Shown here: in pieces, positions 12,201-19,300 of the stretch
How positions within the stretch are numbered: position 1 is the first letter of the stretch
How the letters are laid out: every line of letters starts with the position of its first letter
Source of the DNA: Nocardioides sambongensis
GTDB taxonomy: Bacteria; Actinomycetota; Actinomycetes; Propionibacteriales; Nocardioidaceae
DNA length: 64,000 nt
NCBI RefSeq assembly: GCF_006494815.1
Contig: NZ_CP041091.1
Coordinates: 3,734,501 to 3,798,500, forward strand
Direction: 5' to 3'
Translations under genes and position numbers: made by a program
Notes under the pieces: model-generated
Databases searched by the model: none
What the model was told of the DNA's origin: nothing
The model's input: the letters and a program-made list of their open reading frames with translations, nothing else

Positions 12201-12235
12201 AGATCGACTACGTCGACATCGTCTCGGTCGGCTGA
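3233..12235 (+). CDS. Giant secreted multidomain protein (cadherin/Ig, malectin, beta-propeller, FN3)
   Basis: Exported 3000-residue protein of unknown exact role, probably carbohydrate or surface binding. GTG at 3233 has a GGGGA site just upstream and opens directly into a signal peptide: basic start, long hydrophobic core, cleavage after TSAQAA (about residue 36). Modules by residue, estimated by eye: about nine Ig/cadherin-like repeats 45-880 (recurring NDAPVI linkers and GTPT/DGD motifs); a concanavalin-like region 898-1160; malectin-like domain 1166-1342; a second 1353-1525; a bacterial Ig-like domain 1531-1636; a glucose/sorbosone-dehydrogenase-like beta-propeller 1643-2083; hydin/ASPM-type domain about 2090-2190 and a second near 2400-2515; FN3 2710-2811; a third malectin-like domain 2816-3000. 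No sortase signal or C-terminal membrane anchor is visible, so it is probably released or held non-covalently. It is monocistronic, with a hairpin just downstream. An earlier in-frame start at 3143 would spoil the signal peptide. Confidence 0.85.
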   Translation: MSLLGSLRRSVTPLVCLVAALALLLSPLAMTSAQAAKNKAPRLKPIATQTVGAGKALTIRPKASDPDRGPRSLRFSAAGKPGWLTLNRRSGVLKGRAPVNAAGRTWRITLKVTDGRAAAARRFAVKVPANKAPQLTELSNRNVFVGDDLVVTPQAVDPDRGPRPLRYSVAYTAAGSAPATPSWLTFDATTGQLTGTAPAASAGDSWTVTIAATDGLATRTRSFVLTVLEQQPDNRAPEVADQSFSVDEGLAGATVGTVEGTDPDGDDLVWSLTTAGLPFAITAAGRITTTTALDFETTDSYELTVRASDGVDHTDATVTVAVDDVDESPVIDPVADVTTAEDAPLTAIPVAATDPEGADVDVRVDGLPAGLSFTAASGEITGTPTLSGVSTVTVTADDGTSAPAVTTFEIEVTAVNDAPVIADQALTVPEGAASGAEVGRLAAADEDGDALTFSSDTTDFDVAADGTVTVADGGLPQGAGPFTFTVTVSDGTTTATAQVTVTVDTSGDLAPVIEPGQSFQVREDAATGATVGTVQASDPDGDALVHQIAGGNTGDAFGIDPATGAITVAAPLDFETTGSYNLTVVVSAGGKSDQETVTVTVQDVNEAPVVAPIADQDATEGDPITAIPVEVGDPDQGDTTTVTVTGLPAGLAYAGGRISGTPTLGGDFTVTVTATDAAGLTGATTFALAVTDVNDAPVIAPIGEVSATEDEEIDPVVVVATDEEGDDVTLTVSPLPAGLAWDAATGTISGTPTAAGDYSVTVTADDGNGGTATATFAISVAGVNDAPVITSVTPSSIAGTVDQALSVDLTVVATDEDGDDLTLDVTGLPDGLDATDNGDGTVTVAGTPTEAGEVTATVVATDPEDASDTADLAVSIVDAVTTCAPRSVLPCADVPVELPYSLTFDGTEGGLDDTGFTMVDPPSTRGNVDQAPAPATPTDPAVPGYEPGLVATTGGALALTATKGIAYRYPGTGGSNGTNSQLNTLGVGVSGSDRGYELETTVVDPAFAGSANGAQQGGLWFGLGEDDYVKAAVSRVSPTTNKVQLLVETDGVAVPGTTYELNSAPFASGQDVRMVLTVEDTDGAGGTASLAYSVDGGALTPLVDPANTVNSTTLPLPQDLFDGVALEDATSSFAGLYSTKRNAAASDNVVVSFADFAVRGIETAPELHEKYSFTTAADTAVPAGYTRNTGAAWTDAAGIGWVTQASLATGTHVPVDLTSNTRVRTRAGVSALQNRLIHLQYGDVDGGAGTNGNKTPGAFEREVPDGWYAVTVSVGDQMGSTAYDSQYTVNVEGVTAIDRFQATAANEYRTATVVVPVSDGRLTVDAVGGFNTKINYLEIDSATEPTEPDVHRQVRFADEATAPPAGYLKDYGQAYGDRSGADQGSGLAYGWRSIASGQPVSLVGNGRLRATAGVPALRAGLVHMQLPSNATSGVTTPGYWEMAVPDGVYQVGVSVGDATSVDSEHWINIEDQNAVAEFVPTGADGAATHWTQATRTVAVRDGRLTISPASGTNTKINWVTVDSVAGASQRPSVLKCTPANLATAVTPTGGIVCDLSLIGGGVDPTTLAGAVRLVDVATGSAVEGNVQTSGGSDTINFSPVAQLSANTLYRLEIGAGVQDVDGRTFLPYATAFTTGVTTGGGGPVAFDRTASGAPDGRSYTSLTVGPDGRLYAGSITGEIYRFDIEDDGTLGTPTVITTVQDYSRAVGDTYNQGMRTVIGLTFDPASTADNPILWITDNAPYLGQSNVPDFSGRLAKLTGDDLGTYTAIVDGLPRSVKDHETNSIAFGPDGALYFTQGANNAMGAPDGAWGNRAETLLSASVLRLDTTKLPSPLPAKGVNVRTDGAGSYNPFTASAPLTIYARGVRNAYDLLWHSNGHLYVPTNGSAAGGNVPAVPADANLPATCANRPDGTYLGRPKVAAQNSNPEETDYVFDVKKDRYYGHPNPARCEYVLNNGNPTSGADRFENSKYPVGTQPDPNYDLAGVYNAGLHASANGVIEYRGGAFGGALDGKLLYLRYSSGSDIVSFDVAADGTLSNQTFGVTGSTNMQAPLDLTEDLGTGNIYVAELTQDGRHSAIQLLKPQGGGGGPVGTATERLVFSGPTGSTSASRDAVITNTGLEPLVVTGAAVTGGDAGQFELGTAPSYPVTVPAGGSARIPVAFDPTSVGVKASTLTVATAAGDKTVRLRGLAASGLGGSNEPSLQRVMDTLEIPVNVGDPDPSNASMPATQGLIGDEVPAQVFEKALFDAPISITPLAAYGPQNNDPAVHVGWYDAGDPAGLHRQFSIAADEVQGLMIDPDGQTTNIDPGEETVFGLYSEWPYFSGRKAYTEDALNTWDGTYPHHIRVYPYRERDGSTVANAYVVATEEVPGSPFDSQDIVLLVRNVKPYVATEIDGAELRAVNPDPTPFADQIAFNRLQTTADANQKYAETGTVRITNPGTAAYQVTGLPITDTFALVGAPELPFTVAPGQTVDLTVRFTATSTKVHNGTLTVQSNAETNPTQVIHLGGLWQSQSEGGQEPNLSQIAKAFGIGTNIPNGFTSKGEYAPIGDEVLSPYWARLDATKPVTVRQLAAFHTYPNGATVRWGNKGTTPGTGFTGMGGQYAQSLLPRANNNANAGPASGTASPVVGGNAAQTHFEFAVDGERGDHAKNNAAVDIANGCVEPCGQHVRLWPVRDRDGVLVPGSYLMSMDYSGINYDYQDNVYLVGNIRPEVITAPTVTASPGDGEITLSWTRNPYDVGVGYRVWRGTTPGFAVNDAALISGPTSGAPLSTTTFTDSNVSNGTTYYYVVRAVYRGIGNSADGTASATPSADADDIDVSVNFANLAATLPNGYLRDFGQSFGARNRADQGTGLTYGWIGETSRQPVDLSVGGTTNAGNGRWRQTSQSDLRLDTLMHMQADDVPNFNGTPVAGIWEMAVPNGDYQVTVAAGDPAVNSDPEIHTLNVEGETAIDAFVPTGSAGSNSHHRTATVTVTVEDGRLTIDALGGTNTKIDYVDIVSVG

Positions 12236-12254
12236 GCAGGACCGGGCGGAGGAC

Positions 12255-12291
12255 GCCTGCGGTGAGACGTTCCGGGCGGCTCACCGCAGGC
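12255..12291. terminator. 12-bp hairpin after the giant exoprotein gene
   Basis: GCCTGCGGTGAG (12255-12266) pairs perfectly with CTCACCGCAGGC (12280-12291) across a 13-base loop, 19 bases after the stop codon at 12235. No clear T-tract follows, as is common in GC-rich actinobacteria. It separates the exoprotein from the P450 gene. Confidence 0.6.
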
Positions 12292-12335
12292 ACCACTGCG
12301 CCGGAGCGGGTCCCCGGGATGGTGGAATACCGACC

Positions 12336-13640
12336 ATGGGCATGCTGTCGACGCTGAAGAGCCGAGTGGGGGTGTGGCTTCTCAACCGCACCATGCGCGG
12401 CGGCATCGACCTGCGCAAGCTGCGTTTCCTCCCCTCCTCGCTCAGCCTGCCGCTCAAGCGGGACGGGCTCGACCCGCTCCCCGAGCTGATGACCACCCAG
12501 GCCGAGACCCCGGTGAAGCGGCTGGCCGAGCTGTTCGGCCGCGGCGTCTGGCTGGTCTCCGGGTACGACGCCGCCCGCGAGGTGCTCGCCGGCGACGCCG
12601 GCACCTGGTCCAACGACCTCGGCCAGTTCGTCTCCACCGAGGGGCGGGGCGAGGAGGAGCAGATCGGTGGGCTCGGGATGACCGACCCGCCGCTGCACAC
12701 CACGCTGCGCCGCTACCTGACGCCCGAGTTCACGATGCGTCGGCTGGCCCGTCTGCAGCCGGGCATCGAGCGGATCGTGGAGTCCCGGCTGGACGCCCTG
12801 GCCGCCGCCGGTGACGGCGGCAAGGTCGTCGACATGGTGGCTGAGTTCGCCTTCGCGGTGCCGTTCGACGTGATCTGCGATCTGCTCGGGCTCCCGGTCG
12901 AGGACCGCGCCCGCTTCCTCGAGCTGGGCGTCGCCCGGTTCGACCTGAGCGAGGGCGGCGCCGGCGCGTTCGGCGCGCAGGCGCACACCCGGGAGTTCCT
13001 GATCAACGCGGTCAAGCAGCAGCGGGCGAACCCCGGCGACGGCCTGATCGGCGCGCTGCTCACCGAGCACGGCGACGAGCTCGACGACGTCACCCTCGGC
13101 GGCGTCGCCGACGGGGTCTTCCTCGGCGGCTACGAGACCAGCGCCAGCATGCTCGCCCTCGGCACCTACCTGATCGCCACCAACCCCGAGGCCGGCCGGA
13201 TGCTCCGCTCCGACCCCGCCTCGGTGGACAAGGTGGTCGAGGAGCTGCTGCGGCACCTGTGCGTGGTGCAGCTGGCGTTCCTCCGGTTCGCCAAGCGCGA
13301 CGTCGAGGTCGGCGGCGTGACGATCAAGGCGGGGGACGCGGTGGGCGTCTCGCTGATGGCCGCCAACCGCGACCCCGCGCTCGGCGCCGGACTCGACGAG
13401 TTCGACCCCACCCGCGAGCCGACCCGCCACCTGGCGTTCGGCTGGGGGATGCACCGGTGCGTCGGCGCCGAGCTGGCCCGGATGGAGCTGCGCACCTCGC
13501 TGCGGATGCTCGCCGAGCGCTTCCCCGACCTCTCCATGGCCGCCGACCTGGACGACCTGGAGTTCCGCAAGCTCTCCGCCGTCTACGGCGTCGAGGCGCT
13601 CCCGGTGCGCCTGTCCAGCAGCGACCTCGCCTCCGCCTGA
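12336..13640 (+). CDS. Cytochrome P450
   Basis: Heme-thiolate monooxygenase, 434 residues, soluble bacterial type with no N-terminal membrane anchor. The heme-ligand loop reads FGWGMHRCVG with Cys375; the K-helix ExxR is Glu303-Arg306; the I-helix has GGYETS around 264-269, where most P450s have AGxDT, so the usual acidic residue is Glu267. Start at ATG 12336 (a second in-frame ATG follows at 12342). No ferredoxin or ferredoxin reductase gene is adjacent, so electrons must come from partners elsewhere. It stands alone between the exoprotein terminator and the arginine deiminase cluster. The substrate cannot be inferred. Confidence 0.92.
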   Translation: MGMLSTLKSRVGVWLLNRTMRGGIDLRKLRFLPSSLSLPLKRDGLDPLPELMTTQAETPVKRLAELFGRGVWLVSGYDAAREVLAGDAGTWSNDLGQFVSTEGRGEEEQIGGLGMTDPPLHTTLRRYLTPEFTMRRLARLQPGIERIVESRLDALAAAGDGGKVVDMVAEFAFAVPFDVICDLLGLPVEDRARFLELGVARFDLSEGGAGAFGAQAHTREFLINAVKQQRANPGDGLIGALLTEHGDELDDVTLGGVADGVFLGGYETSASMLALGTYLIATNPEAGRMLRSDPASVDKVVEELLRHLCVVQLAFLRFAKRDVEVGGVTIKAGDAVGVSLMAANRDPALGAGLDEFDPTREPTRHLAFGWGMHRCVGAELARMELRTSLRMLAERFPDLSMAADLDDLEFRKLSAVYGVEALPVRLSSSDLASA

Positions 13641-13766
13641 CCGACGCCCCCTAGGAGCGGCCGTCGAAACCGCGGGTGCTCGCGGTCGAGTGTTCCAGTG
13701 GTCGGAGCCCCCATCGGGTGGGCGCCGCAGCGAGCCAGAGGTCTGGTCCGCCGACCCGCGGACCCC

Positions 13767-13772
13767 TAGGCT
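13767..13772 (+). promoter_or_regulatory. Probable -10 box (TAGGCT) of the antiporter-arcA operon
   Basis: TAGGCT fits the actinobacterial TANNNT -10 pattern and lies 50 bases before the ATG at 13823. The same TAGgcT/TAGggT box precedes several other genes in the window. Confidence 0.4.
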
Positions 13773-13822
13773 GCTGAGCACCCTTGATCGTCGTCGCTCG
13801 GGATCTCGATGCAGGAGGACGC

Positions 13823-15280
13823 ATGGCCGCGCAGTCCGATACACCCACGACAGGTGGGGCCGTCGCGACGATGAGCCTCCCGACGCTCACCGCCATGGTC
13901 GTCGGCGGAATGGTGGGCGCGGGCGTCTTCTCGCTGCCCGCCCGGTTCGGCGTCGCGACAGGCATCCTCGGCTCGCTGATTGCCTGGGCGGTCGCCGGCA
14001 CCGGGATGCTGATGCTGGCCTTCGTCTTCCAGAACCTGGCGATCCGCAAGCCCGACCTCGACTCCGGTGTCTTCATCTACGCCAAGGCCGGCTTCGGTGA
14101 CTACGCCGGCTTCAACTCCGCGATCGGATTCTGGGCCAGCTCAGTGGCCGGCAACGCCTTCTACTGGGTCTTCATCGGTGCCACCCTCGGCGCCTTCTTC
14201 GACGGCTTCGGGGACGGTGACACGGTGCTCGCGGTCGCCTTGGCGACGGTCGGCGTCTGGCTCTTCCACTACCTGATTGCTCGCGGTGTCCGCGATGCGG
14301 CGGTGATCAACCGGATCGTGACGGTCTGCAAGGTCATTCCGATCCTGGTCTTCATCATCGTCCTCCTGGTCTCCTTCGACGCTGGCGTCTTCGCCGACAA
14401 CTGGACCGCCTACGGTTACGGCGACCTCGGCACCCTCGACGAGCAGATCCGGAACACGATGCTGATCACGACTTTCGTGTTCATCGGCATCGAGGGTGCC
14501 AGCGTCTACTCCCGCTACGCGCGCCGCCGCGAGGACGTCGGTCGCGCCACAGTGCTGGGCTTCCTCAGCGTGCTCTCGATCTTCGCGCTGGTGACCCTCT
14601 CCAGCTATGCGGTGGTGCCCCAGCCCGAGCTCGCCGACACCCGGCAGCCGTCGATGGTCGGCGTCTTCGAGTCGGTGGTCGGCGACTGGGGCGAATGGTT
14701 CATCAGCATCGCGGTGATCGTCTCGGTGCTCGGCGCGTATCTCGCCTGGACCCTGATGGCCGCCGAGGTCATGTTCATCCCCGCCCGCGCCGACGACTTC
14801 CCCTCGTTCCTCGGCAGGGAGAACGCCAACGGCACGCCGATCACCGCTTTGGTGGTCACCTCGCTCGGCGTCCAGGGATTGCTGGCGCTCACCCTCTTCG
14901 TGTCCGATGCCCTCAACTTCATGCTGGACCTCGCCACCAGCCTGGCCCTGCTGCCCTACCTGCTGGCTGCCGCCTACGCACTCAAGCTCGGCCTCACCGG
15001 GGAGTCGTACGAGGGCATCTCCTCCGGCGTCCGAACCCGGGAGACGGTCGTGGCCGGTGCCGCAACGGTCTACACGCTCTTCCTCTTCGAGGCCGCCGGG
15101 ATGGAGTTCGTACTGCTCTCCACGGTCATCCTGGCCCCCGCCGCCGTGCTGTACGTGAAGGCGCGCAGCGAGCACGGCCAGCGTCTGTTCAGTCCGACCG
15201 AGATCGCGGTGTTCGCCCTCGTCGTCGCGGGCGGCGTGACTGGTGCCGTCGCTCTGTGGACGGGACGTATCACCCTCTGA
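13823..15280 (+). CDS. arcD: APC-superfamily basic amino acid antiporter (arginine/ornithine ArcD type)
   Basis: Integral membrane transporter of 485 residues with about 12 hydrophobic segments. The first segment carries the APC signature [16 protein letters not shown], and the stretch [21 protein letters not shown] is typical of the basic amino acid/polyamine antiporter group. Start ATG 13823 is chosen over an upstream TTG (13784) because AGGAGG lies at 13813-13818 with ideal spacing. Arginine deiminase follows 41 bases downstream, so the likely activity is arginine import in exchange for ornithine or citrulline. The substrate is inferred from context and family; agmatine or other cationic amino acids remain possible. 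Confidence 0.82.
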   Translation: MAAQSDTPTTGGAVATMSLPTLTAMVVGGMVGAGVFSLPARFGVATGILGSLIAWAVAGTGMLMLAFVFQNLAIRKPDLDSGVFIYAKAGFGDYAGFNSAIGFWASSVAGNAFYWVFIGATLGAFFDGFGDGDTVLAVALATVGVWLFHYLIARGVRDAAVINRIVTVCKVIPILVFIIVLLVSFDAGVFADNWTAYGYGDLGTLDEQIRNTMLITTFVFIGIEGASVYSRYARRREDVGRATVLGFLSVLSIFALVTLSSYAVVPQPELADTRQPSMVGVFESVVGDWGEWFISIAVIVSVLGAYLAWTLMAAEVMFIPARADDFPSFLGRENANGTPITALVVTSLGVQGLLALTLFVSDALNFMLDLATSLALLPYLLAAAYALKLGLTGESYEGISSGVRTRETVVAGAATVYTLFLFEAAGMEFVLLSTVILAPAAVLYVKARSEHGQRLFSPTEIAVFALVVAGGVTGAVALWTGRITL

Positions 15281-15321
15281 CCAGTACCGACCGGCGACCC
15301 CCGCACATCGAAAGGCACGTG

Positions 15322-16593
15322 ATGACCACATCCGACCCGTCCGGGCCCAGTCCCGTCTCCAGCTACGGCGTCCACTCCGAGGTGGGTCGCCTGCGCAAGG
15401 TCCTGGTCTGCTCGCCGGGGCTGGCGCACCGACGGCTGACCCCCAGCAACAACGACGAGCTGCTCTTCGACGACGTCATGTGGGTGGAGAGCGCCCAGCG
15501 CGACCACGCCGATTTCGTCAACAAGTTGACCCAGCGCGGCGTCGATGTCGTCGAACTGCACGACTTGGTGACCGAGACGATGGGCGATCCGGTGGCGCGG
15601 TCGTGGCTGCTGGACCGCAAGGTCACCGCCAATCAGATCGGCCTCGGCCTGGTGGACGGCACCCGCGAATACCTCGAGTCGATCGCTCCGCGTGCACTGG
15701 CCGAGGTTCTGATCGGTGGCCTGGCGGTCAACGACCTGCCCGAGGAGTTCCGCACCGAATACGTCAGCCTGGCGCGTGAGTCGACCGGCGCACGGGAGTA
15801 CCTGATGCCGCCGCTACCGAACACCCTCTACACCCGGGACACCACCTGCTGGCTCTACGGCGGCCTCACCATGAATCCCCTCTACTGGCCCGCGCGCAAG
15901 GAGGAGACGCTCCTCTACAAGGCGATCTACGCCCACCACCCCGACTACGTCGGGTCGAAGGTCTGGTGGGGCGACCCGGACCAGGAGTGGGGCCGGGCCA
16001 CTTTCGAGGGCGGCGACATCATGCCGGTGGGCAACGGCGTAGTACTGATGGGGATGAGCGAGCGCACGTCGCGCCAGGCCGTCTCCCAGGTCGCGAAGGC
16101 GCTTTTCGAGCAGGGGGCCGCGACCCGAGTGGTGGTGGCGGGGATGCCGAAGCTGCGGGCGGCGATGCATCTCGATACGGTTTTCACCTTCGCCGACCGC
16201 GACATCGTCACGCTGCACCCGGCGATCATGGACGCGGTCCACGCCTTCACGCTGATGCCGTCGGACCGGTCGCCGGGAGTCGAGGTGCGCGACGAGGGTG
16301 ACGCACGTTTTGTGGACGTCGTGGCGCGTGAGCTCGGGCTGGCGGAGTTGCGGGTGATCGAGACCGGGGGCGACGTCTACGAGTCCGAGCGACAGCAGTG
16401 GGACAGCGGGAACAACGCGGTCGCGCTGGAGCCGGGCGTGGTCTTCACCTACGACCGCAACACCCTCACCAACACGCTGCTGCGCAAGGCCGGTGTCGAG
16501 GTGATCACGATCGTCGGCGCCGAGCTCGGCCGGGGTCGCGGCGGCGGGCACTGTATGACCTGCCCGATCATTCGCGAAGCAGTGGACTTCTGA
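15322..16593 (+). CDS. arcA: Arginine deiminase
   Basis: Hydrolyses L-arginine to L-citrulline and ammonia (EC 3.5.3.6). The 423-residue length is normal. Visible family features: [15 protein letters not shown] at the N-terminus, [10 protein letters not shown] and HLDTVFTF in the middle, and the C-terminal [10 protein letters not shown] with nucleophile Cys411. ATG 15322 follows GAAAGG; an adjacent in-frame GTG at 15319 is possible. It lies in an operon with the antiporter upstream and a membrane protein downstream. Ornithine transcarbamoylase (arcB) and carbamate kinase (arcC) are not nearby, so the ATP-generating part of the pathway is missing locally; arginine use or acid/ammonia defence with citrulline export is possible. 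Confidence 0.95.
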   Translation: MTTSDPSGPSPVSSYGVHSEVGRLRKVLVCSPGLAHRRLTPSNNDELLFDDVMWVESAQRDHADFVNKLTQRGVDVVELHDLVTETMGDPVARSWLLDRKVTANQIGLGLVDGTREYLESIAPRALAEVLIGGLAVNDLPEEFRTEYVSLARESTGAREYLMPPLPNTLYTRDTTCWLYGGLTMNPLYWPARKEETLLYKAIYAHHPDYVGSKVWWGDPDQEWGRATFEGGDIMPVGNGVVLMGMSERTSRQAVSQVAKALFEQGAATRVVVAGMPKLRAAMHLDTVFTFADRDIVTLHPAIMDAVHAFTLMPSDRSPGVEVRDEGDARFVDVVARELGLAELRVIETGGDVYESERQQWDSGNNAVALEPGVVFTYDRNTLTNTLLRKAGVEVITIVGAELGRGRGGGHCMTCPIIREAVDF

Positions 16594-16676
16594 GTGGATG
16601 CCTGAGTGCCGGGAGAGCTGAAGGAGCACGCGAGGGGAGGACTCTTCGACGGTGGCTCCTCCCACTCGTCTACCTC

Positions 16677-17654
16677 ATGGTGGCCGCCATCGTGGCGACG
16701 GTGATCATCCGCGTCGTCGGCGTCATCGACTGGGCCTCGGTCGGTGCCGCGCTCGGCCACCTGGCTTGGTGGCAGCCTCTGGTGCTGGTCGCTGTGCTGC
16801 TGGTGCGCCAGTTTCTGAACGCGCTGCCGCTGGCCCTCTACATCCCGGGGGTCGGCCCGTTCCGGGCGACGGTCAACGACCAACTCGGGATCATGATGGC
16901 CAGTGTGGCGCCCCCGCCGGGCGACATGGCGATCCGCGTCGCGCTGTTCCGGGCCTGGGGTGTGCCGGTGCCCCAAGCGCTGGCCGGCACCACGCTCAAC
17001 ATGCTGACCTTCTACATCGTTCGGTTCGGCGCGCCGGTGATCGGCTTCGCGCTGCTCCTCGTCACGGGTCAGGAGCCCGGCCTGCGATGGCTGGACCTGC
17101 TCAGCGTCGCGATCGCCGTCGGCATCCTGGCCGCGCTGCTCATGGTGATCAGTGCCGATCGCACCGCACGCGCGGTCGGCGACCGGTCCGGGCGGATCGT
17201 GCGGAGATTTCGGCACAGCGTCGATCCCGCTGCGTGGGCCGAGGCTTGCGCCACCTTCCGGCATGACGCGTCGGCCCGCTTCCGGTGGGGCTTCCCGCGG
17301 TCTCTGGTGGCGACGGTGGGGATGTTGATCGCGGACCTGACGCTCCTGCTGCTCTGCCTTCGCTTCGTCGGTCTCGACACCACGGAGATCTCGGTGACGG
17401 AGGTGGCCATCGCCTACTTCTTCGCCTACCCGTTCACCGTCTTCTTCTTCTCCGGACTCGGCATCGTGGACGCGCTGATCATCGCCGCGCTGGTCGAGCA
17501 AGGTGGCCCGGCGGTCGAGTCCGCGGCAGTGGCGGGGTTGATCGTGTGGCGCGTCTTCTTCATCGGCGGACCGATCGTCCTCGGCTTGATCTCCCTAGCG
17601 TTCCTCCGCACCACCATCCGCGGCGTGCGGGTCGAGGCCGAGCGGACCGGGTAG
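16677..17654 (+). CDS. Lysylphosphatidylglycerol synthase TM-region/flippase-like membrane protein
   Basis: Polytopic membrane protein, 325 residues from the first usable ATG (16677), resembling the YbhN/UPF0104 family (the flippase half of MprF). Features include the pattern GIMMASVAPPPGDMAIRVAL and six or more hydrophobic segments. Hydrophobic sequence begins before this ATG (RRWLLPLVYL), so the true start may be GTG 16606, 12 bases after arcA; that requires one missing base near GAGGGGAGG (16632-16640), and 1049+1 bases is exactly 350 codons. Being last in the antiporter-arcA operon suggests co-expression with arginine catabolism, but a role in lipid or lysyl transfer is unproven. Confidence 0.7.
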   Translation: MVAAIVATVIIRVVGVIDWASVGAALGHLAWWQPLVLVAVLLVRQFLNALPLALYIPGVGPFRATVNDQLGIMMASVAPPPGDMAIRVALFRAWGVPVPQALAGTTLNMLTFYIVRFGAPVIGFALLLVTGQEPGLRWLDLLSVAIAVGILAALLMVISADRTARAVGDRSGRIVRRFRHSVDPAAWAEACATFRHDASARFRWGFPRSLVATVGMLIADLTLLLLCLRFVGLDTTEISVTEVAIAYFFAYPFTVFFFSGLGIVDALIIAALVEQGGPAVESAAVAGLIVWRVFFIGGPIVLGLISLAFLRTTIRGVRVEAERTG

Positions 17655-17684
17655 GCGGCGGGTCGTACCTCTCGTGGGTCGCCC

Positions 17685-17724
17685 CGTCCCCTCCCGCCCC
17701 GTCCCCTCCCCCACGTCCCCTCCC
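17685..17724. repeat. Three copies of CGTCCCCTCCC
   Basis: CGTCCCCTCCC occurs at 17685, 17700 and 17714 with 14-15 base spacing in the 237-base gap between two plus-strand genes. It is a short C-rich direct repeat. I see no gene here; it could be a slippage product or a protein-binding array. Confidence 0.5.
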
Positions 17725-17877
17725 GCGCCGGTGCTCCGGCGGCCGCGGCATCGTCAGCGAGGCGTCTCCGAGAATTTGCTGCCGCCGGCGGCGACCAACC
17801 GGGCCTCGTCCGGCTCCGATGCTTGCTACCCACCGATGGCGGGGAGTGGTAGCAGCACTCGTTGGGACTGACCGACC

Positions 17878-17883
17878 TAGGCT
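17878..17883 (+). promoter_or_regulatory. -10 box (TAGGCT) just before the flavoprotein ATG
   Basis: TAGGCT ends 8 bases before ATG 17892. This spacing puts the transcription start at or within a base or two of the start codon, so the mRNA is probably leaderless. Confidence 0.45.
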
Positions 17884-17891
17884 GGTCCACG

Positions 17892-19295
17892 ATGAGGATC
17901 ATCGTGATCGGCGGGGACGCCGCCGGAATGAGCGCCGCCCACACCGCCCTGCGCGCGGCCCGAGCATCGGACCGGGCCGCCGACCACGCGACCGAGGTCG
18001 TCGTCCTCGAGGCCACCGGGCACACCTCCTACTCCGCCTGCGGCATCCCCTACTGGGTGGCGGGTGAGGTCGCCTCCGGCGACGAGCTGGTCGCCCGCAC
18101 CGCCGAGGAGCACCGTGCCGCCGGCATCGACCTGCGGCTGCACGCCCGGGCCACCGCCGTCGACGCGGGCGCCCGCACGGTGACCTACGCCGAGGACGGG
18201 CGGACCCGGACCCTGGAGTACGACGAGCTGGTGCTCGCCACCGGAGCCCACCCGGTCCTCACGGACTGGGCCCGCACCCCCGACGGTGTGCTGATCGACG
18301 GCGTGCACCCGGTCAAGAACCTCGACGACGGCGCCGTCTGGGCCGACCTGGTGACGGGTCCACCCGACGTGCCGGCCCGGCCCGGTGCCGCCCGCCGGGC
18401 CGTGGTGGTGGGCGCCGGCTACATCGGGGTCGAGATGGCCGAGGCGCTGCTCCACCGCGGGTTCGCCACCACGGTGCTGACCCGCTCCGGGGTGATGGGC
18501 AGCCTCGACCCCGACATGGGCGAGCGGGTGCAGCTGGCGATGGTCGACGCCGGCGTGACGGTGCGCACCGGGACCACCGTGCGGGGCCTGACCACCGCGG
18601 GCGGGGCGGTGCGGTCGGTGGTCACCTCCGACGGGGACCAGGTCGAGGCCGACGTGGTGGTGCTCGCGCTGGGCGTCGTACCGGCGACGGAGCTGGGGGC
18701 GGAGGCCGGTCTCCCGCTCGGGCGGAGCGCGGCTACCTGCCCGACCCGCAGGGCCGGATCGCGCCGCACGTCTGGGCGGCCGGCGACTGCTGCGAGAGCG
18801 AGCACCGGCTCACCGGCGGCCGGGCGTTCGTGGCCCTCGGCACCCACGCCAACAAGCAGGGCGGGTGGTCGGCGACGCCCTCTTCGGCGGCACCCGAGCC
18901 TTCCACGGCGTGCTCGGCACGGCGATCACGCGGTTCGCCGCCGCGGGCGTGACGACGGAGATCGCCCGGACCGGGCTGAGCACCCGGCAGGCGGTCGACG
19001 CCGGGCACGACATCGCGGTCCTGGCCACCGAGAGCTCGACGGTGAGCGGCTACATGCCGGGGGCCGAGGCGATGGTGACGAAGATGATCGCCGACCGTCG
19101 TACCCGTGCCCTGCTGGGGGTGCAGATCGTCGGTGGGGAGAGCGCCGGCAAGCGGATCGACGCCGCGGCCGCCGCGCTCTGGGGCGGATGAGCGTGGACG
19201 ACCTGGCCGAGATGGACCTCTCCTACGCGCCGCCCTTCGCCACCGTGTGGGACGCGCTGCAGATCGCCGCCCGGCGGCTGGCCGAGCGGATCTGA
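17892..19295 (+). CDS. FAD-dependent CoA-disulfide reductase-like oxidoreductase (three apparent frameshifts)
   Basis: Pyridine-nucleotide-disulfide oxidoreductase fold. FAD site VIGGDAAGMSAAH at the N-terminus, the redox Cys50 in SACGIPYW (the single-cysteine CoA-disulfide/persulfide reductase signature), NAD site VVGAGYIGVEMAEAL, then the FAD-contact VWAAGDCCESEHRLTGG and the dimerisation domain. The reading frame breaks three times, near 18719-18727, 18857-18868 and 19180-19188, each at GGGCGG. Adding one base at each restores 468 residues (1404+3 bases), ending in SVDDLAEMDLSYAPPFATVWD, a typical family C-terminus. Three independent single deletions at the same motif look like sequencing error rather than decay. 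Probably reduces CoA or cysteine disulfides or persulfides with NAD(P)H. Confidence 0.8.
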   Translation: MRIIVIGGDAAGMSAAHTALRAARASDRAADHATEVVVLEATGHTSYSACGIPYWVAGEVASGDELVARTAEEHRAAGIDLRLHARATAVDAGARTVTYAEDGRTRTLEYDELVLATGAHPVLTDWARTPDGVLIDGVHPVKNLDDGAVWADLVTGPPDVPARPGAARRAVVVGAGYIGVEMAEALLHRGFATTVLTRSGVMGSLDPDMGERVQLAMVDAGVTVRTGTTVRGLTTAGGAVRSVVTSDGDQVEADVVVLALGVVPATELGAEAGLPLGRSAATCPTRRAGSRRTSGRPATAARASTGSPAAGRSWPSAPTPTSRAGGRRRPLRRHPSLPRRARHGDHAVRRRGRDDGDRPDRAEHPAGGRRRARHRGPGHRELDGERLHAGGRGDGDEDDRRPSYPCPAGGADRRWGERRQADRRRGRRALGRMSVDDLAEMDLSYAPPFATVWDALQIAARRLAERI

Positions 19296-19300
19296 GCCGG

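Noticed and set aside
17892..19295. Programmed frameshifting or a true pseudogene in the flavoprotein
   Set aside because: Three breaks, each a single missing base at GGGCGG, and similar breaks in other conserved genes, fit sequencing error better; no slippery-site/stem-loop structure is seen.
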